Shown piece after piece: positions 62,716 to 64,000 of a stretch of 64,000 bases of DNA; the stretch's first letter is position 1, and each line of letters opens with the position of its first letter. The notes beneath the pieces were generated by a model, which was not told the DNA's origin, did not search any database, and saw nothing but the letters and a program-made list of their open reading frames with translations. Position numbers and translations under genes: made by a program. Where the stretch lies: positions 5,820,001 through 5,884,000 of the forward strand of contig NC_132972.1 of the NCBI RefSeq assembly GCF_047496725.1, in the 5' to 3' direction. This DNA is from Anoplolepis gracilipes. Its lineage: Eukaryota > Arthropoda > Insecta > Hymenoptera > Formicidae.

Positions 62716-64000
62716 CTGAAACAAGATAATGACGAGAATTTAATGCGGGAGTTACCAAAAAAAAATTTCTTGCCGCCTTCAGTATCGTAAACGTCAAGAA
62801 CGTGCCGAGAATCATCGCGAAATATAAATACACTGATATTAATACCTATACAATATAAAAATAAATGAATATTTTATGATGTGTGGGTATTTTTATCTTT
62901 TTGTATGCAAAATTATTATATTATTAATATTTAGTAGGATGATTTTTAACTTAAATAAAAATTCAAATTTTCGTAGTACTATAGATGTATATGCGTATAT
63001 GCTTCTTTTATATATCACTATGTGGCTTTGTCATTTTAATATAAGTATGACGCTACAAGCATCTACAGATGCGAATCAATAGATACAATAAATTGGCATA
63101 ATATTACAAAAAATGAAGATTATTTTCTAGTAAACACAGCATCGGGAAGACTGTAATTGTTAATTCTGTTTAATAATTGATCAATAAAATAATCTTGAAT
63201 TGCGGTAATTCCGTGATAGAATTTTTTTTACTTTAACATATATAATGAAATGATGTACTTTCAGTAATACTTAGTCACTTTAGGCGAATAAATTTATGTT
63301 CGAATTTTGATGTTACAAAATGTAATCTTAGATACGATTTGCAGAAATATTTCGTAAATAAACAAAAGAGAAAGAAGGAGATTAATTTGAATTCTCTTGC
63401 GCGAAGTTACGTGAATTCTTACGTCATCGCCGATAAAACCGTTGGTTCCGTGATAAAATCGCATGTAACGCTAAACCTACCGCATTGCTCTGTTTCCTTA
63501 ATCAACATATCCACCAGATAATCGGACATTGCATAGGTAATTCTGCGCAGGCGATTTTGCAACGAGAAGGAGACGAGTAAAGGTCTGAAAACGGCCCATG
63601 GGACATCGACCACACGACGTTACCTCGCGTTTTGCGTCGCCGTATGCCATCATGATGCATGGCAGAGGTCAAATAGAAATGCTATGCAGACCAGTCGTAA
63701 TTTGCGATCTATCGGCAGTAGTCGGGGTTTAACCGGTTGCGTAACTAGTCGCCGCGCGATTGATGAGCAGCGGTTTCATGTACAGTAAGTCAGTACAGCA
63801 CTTCGAGATGTTTGCTTAACTCAATATTTCGATAAAAATTATCGAACGCAAAAAAAGAAGGCGATGCAACACGCAAATCACAATATCACAGTAAGAGCTA
63901 CAAATCTGTTTTTGTAACTTGCAAAAAATCTGATAGATATGTTAGATGATGAATAGAACCGGATAGAATGATATAGAATAACACATAAGACAGATTGAAT
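62716..64000. other. Upstream intron/flank of the USP gene to the window edge
   Basis: I searched both strands by eye for the USP Cys-box exon (a PGQNxCFLN-type block) and did not find it, so it lies further right. Positions 63400-63790 are GC-richer. They hold a minus-strand frame (63613-63419, VDVPWAVFRPLLVSF) that looks protein-like but that I cannot assign, and may contain a promoter. Confidence 0.4.

Overview
This is an AT-rich eukaryotic (insect) nuclear window. Spliced genes with GT-AG introns, a dynactin p25 gene, an F-box 21-like locus, a USP53/54-type gene (the echinus type of flies) and a tandem cluster of seven-exon chemoreceptor genes of the gustatory receptor (GR) family together suggest a hymenopteran, most likely an ant. 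The species cannot be named from sequence alone.

Layout. From 1 to 10.7 kb I see only AT-rich non-coding DNA with several long inverted-repeat (fold-back) elements. At 10.83-11.88 kb (minus) lies an intact four-exon DCTN5 gene. Head to head with it, 13.2-19.9 kb (plus) carries an eight-exon FBXO21-like locus whose splice sites survive but whose frame is broken several times, so it reads as a recent pseudogene. Its introns hold a fold-back element, a 12-bp minisatellite and a TIR element with a second, GC-rich hairpin nested inside.

From 23.5 to 49.1 kb (minus) is a GR cluster: Gr-A (23.5-27.0 kb, intact), Gr-B (28.7-31.3), Gr-C (35.2-37.7), a decayed copy of Gr-A (A', 42.2-43.0) and Gr-D (46.3-49.1). 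All intact copies share seven exons and the same intron phases. Order and flanking DNA indicate that an A-B block was duplicated to give A'-D, and that B and C are further tandem copies with a very recent homogenised tract. Each B/C/D gene has a repeated upstream module with a TATA-like box, a 5'UTR intron donor and a conserved 12-codon upstream ORF. Two more copies of the promoter module have no gene attached. Mobile elements (TA-flanked TIR elements duplicated with the genes, two tRNA-derived SINEs, a TTAA-flanked piggyBac-type MITE, a Ty3/Gypsy-like RT relic) mark the history of the cluster.

From 53.0 kb to the right edge (minus) lies the 3' part (eight exons, 1827 codons plus stop) of a USP53/54-like gene. 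Its first exons, including the catalytic-Cys box, lie beyond base 64000.

The genes are not an operon and do not form one pathway. The biological interest lies in the GR cluster and in the layered mobile elements. All exon boundaries were read by eye from frame, splice consensus and remembered family alignments; nothing was searched or computed.
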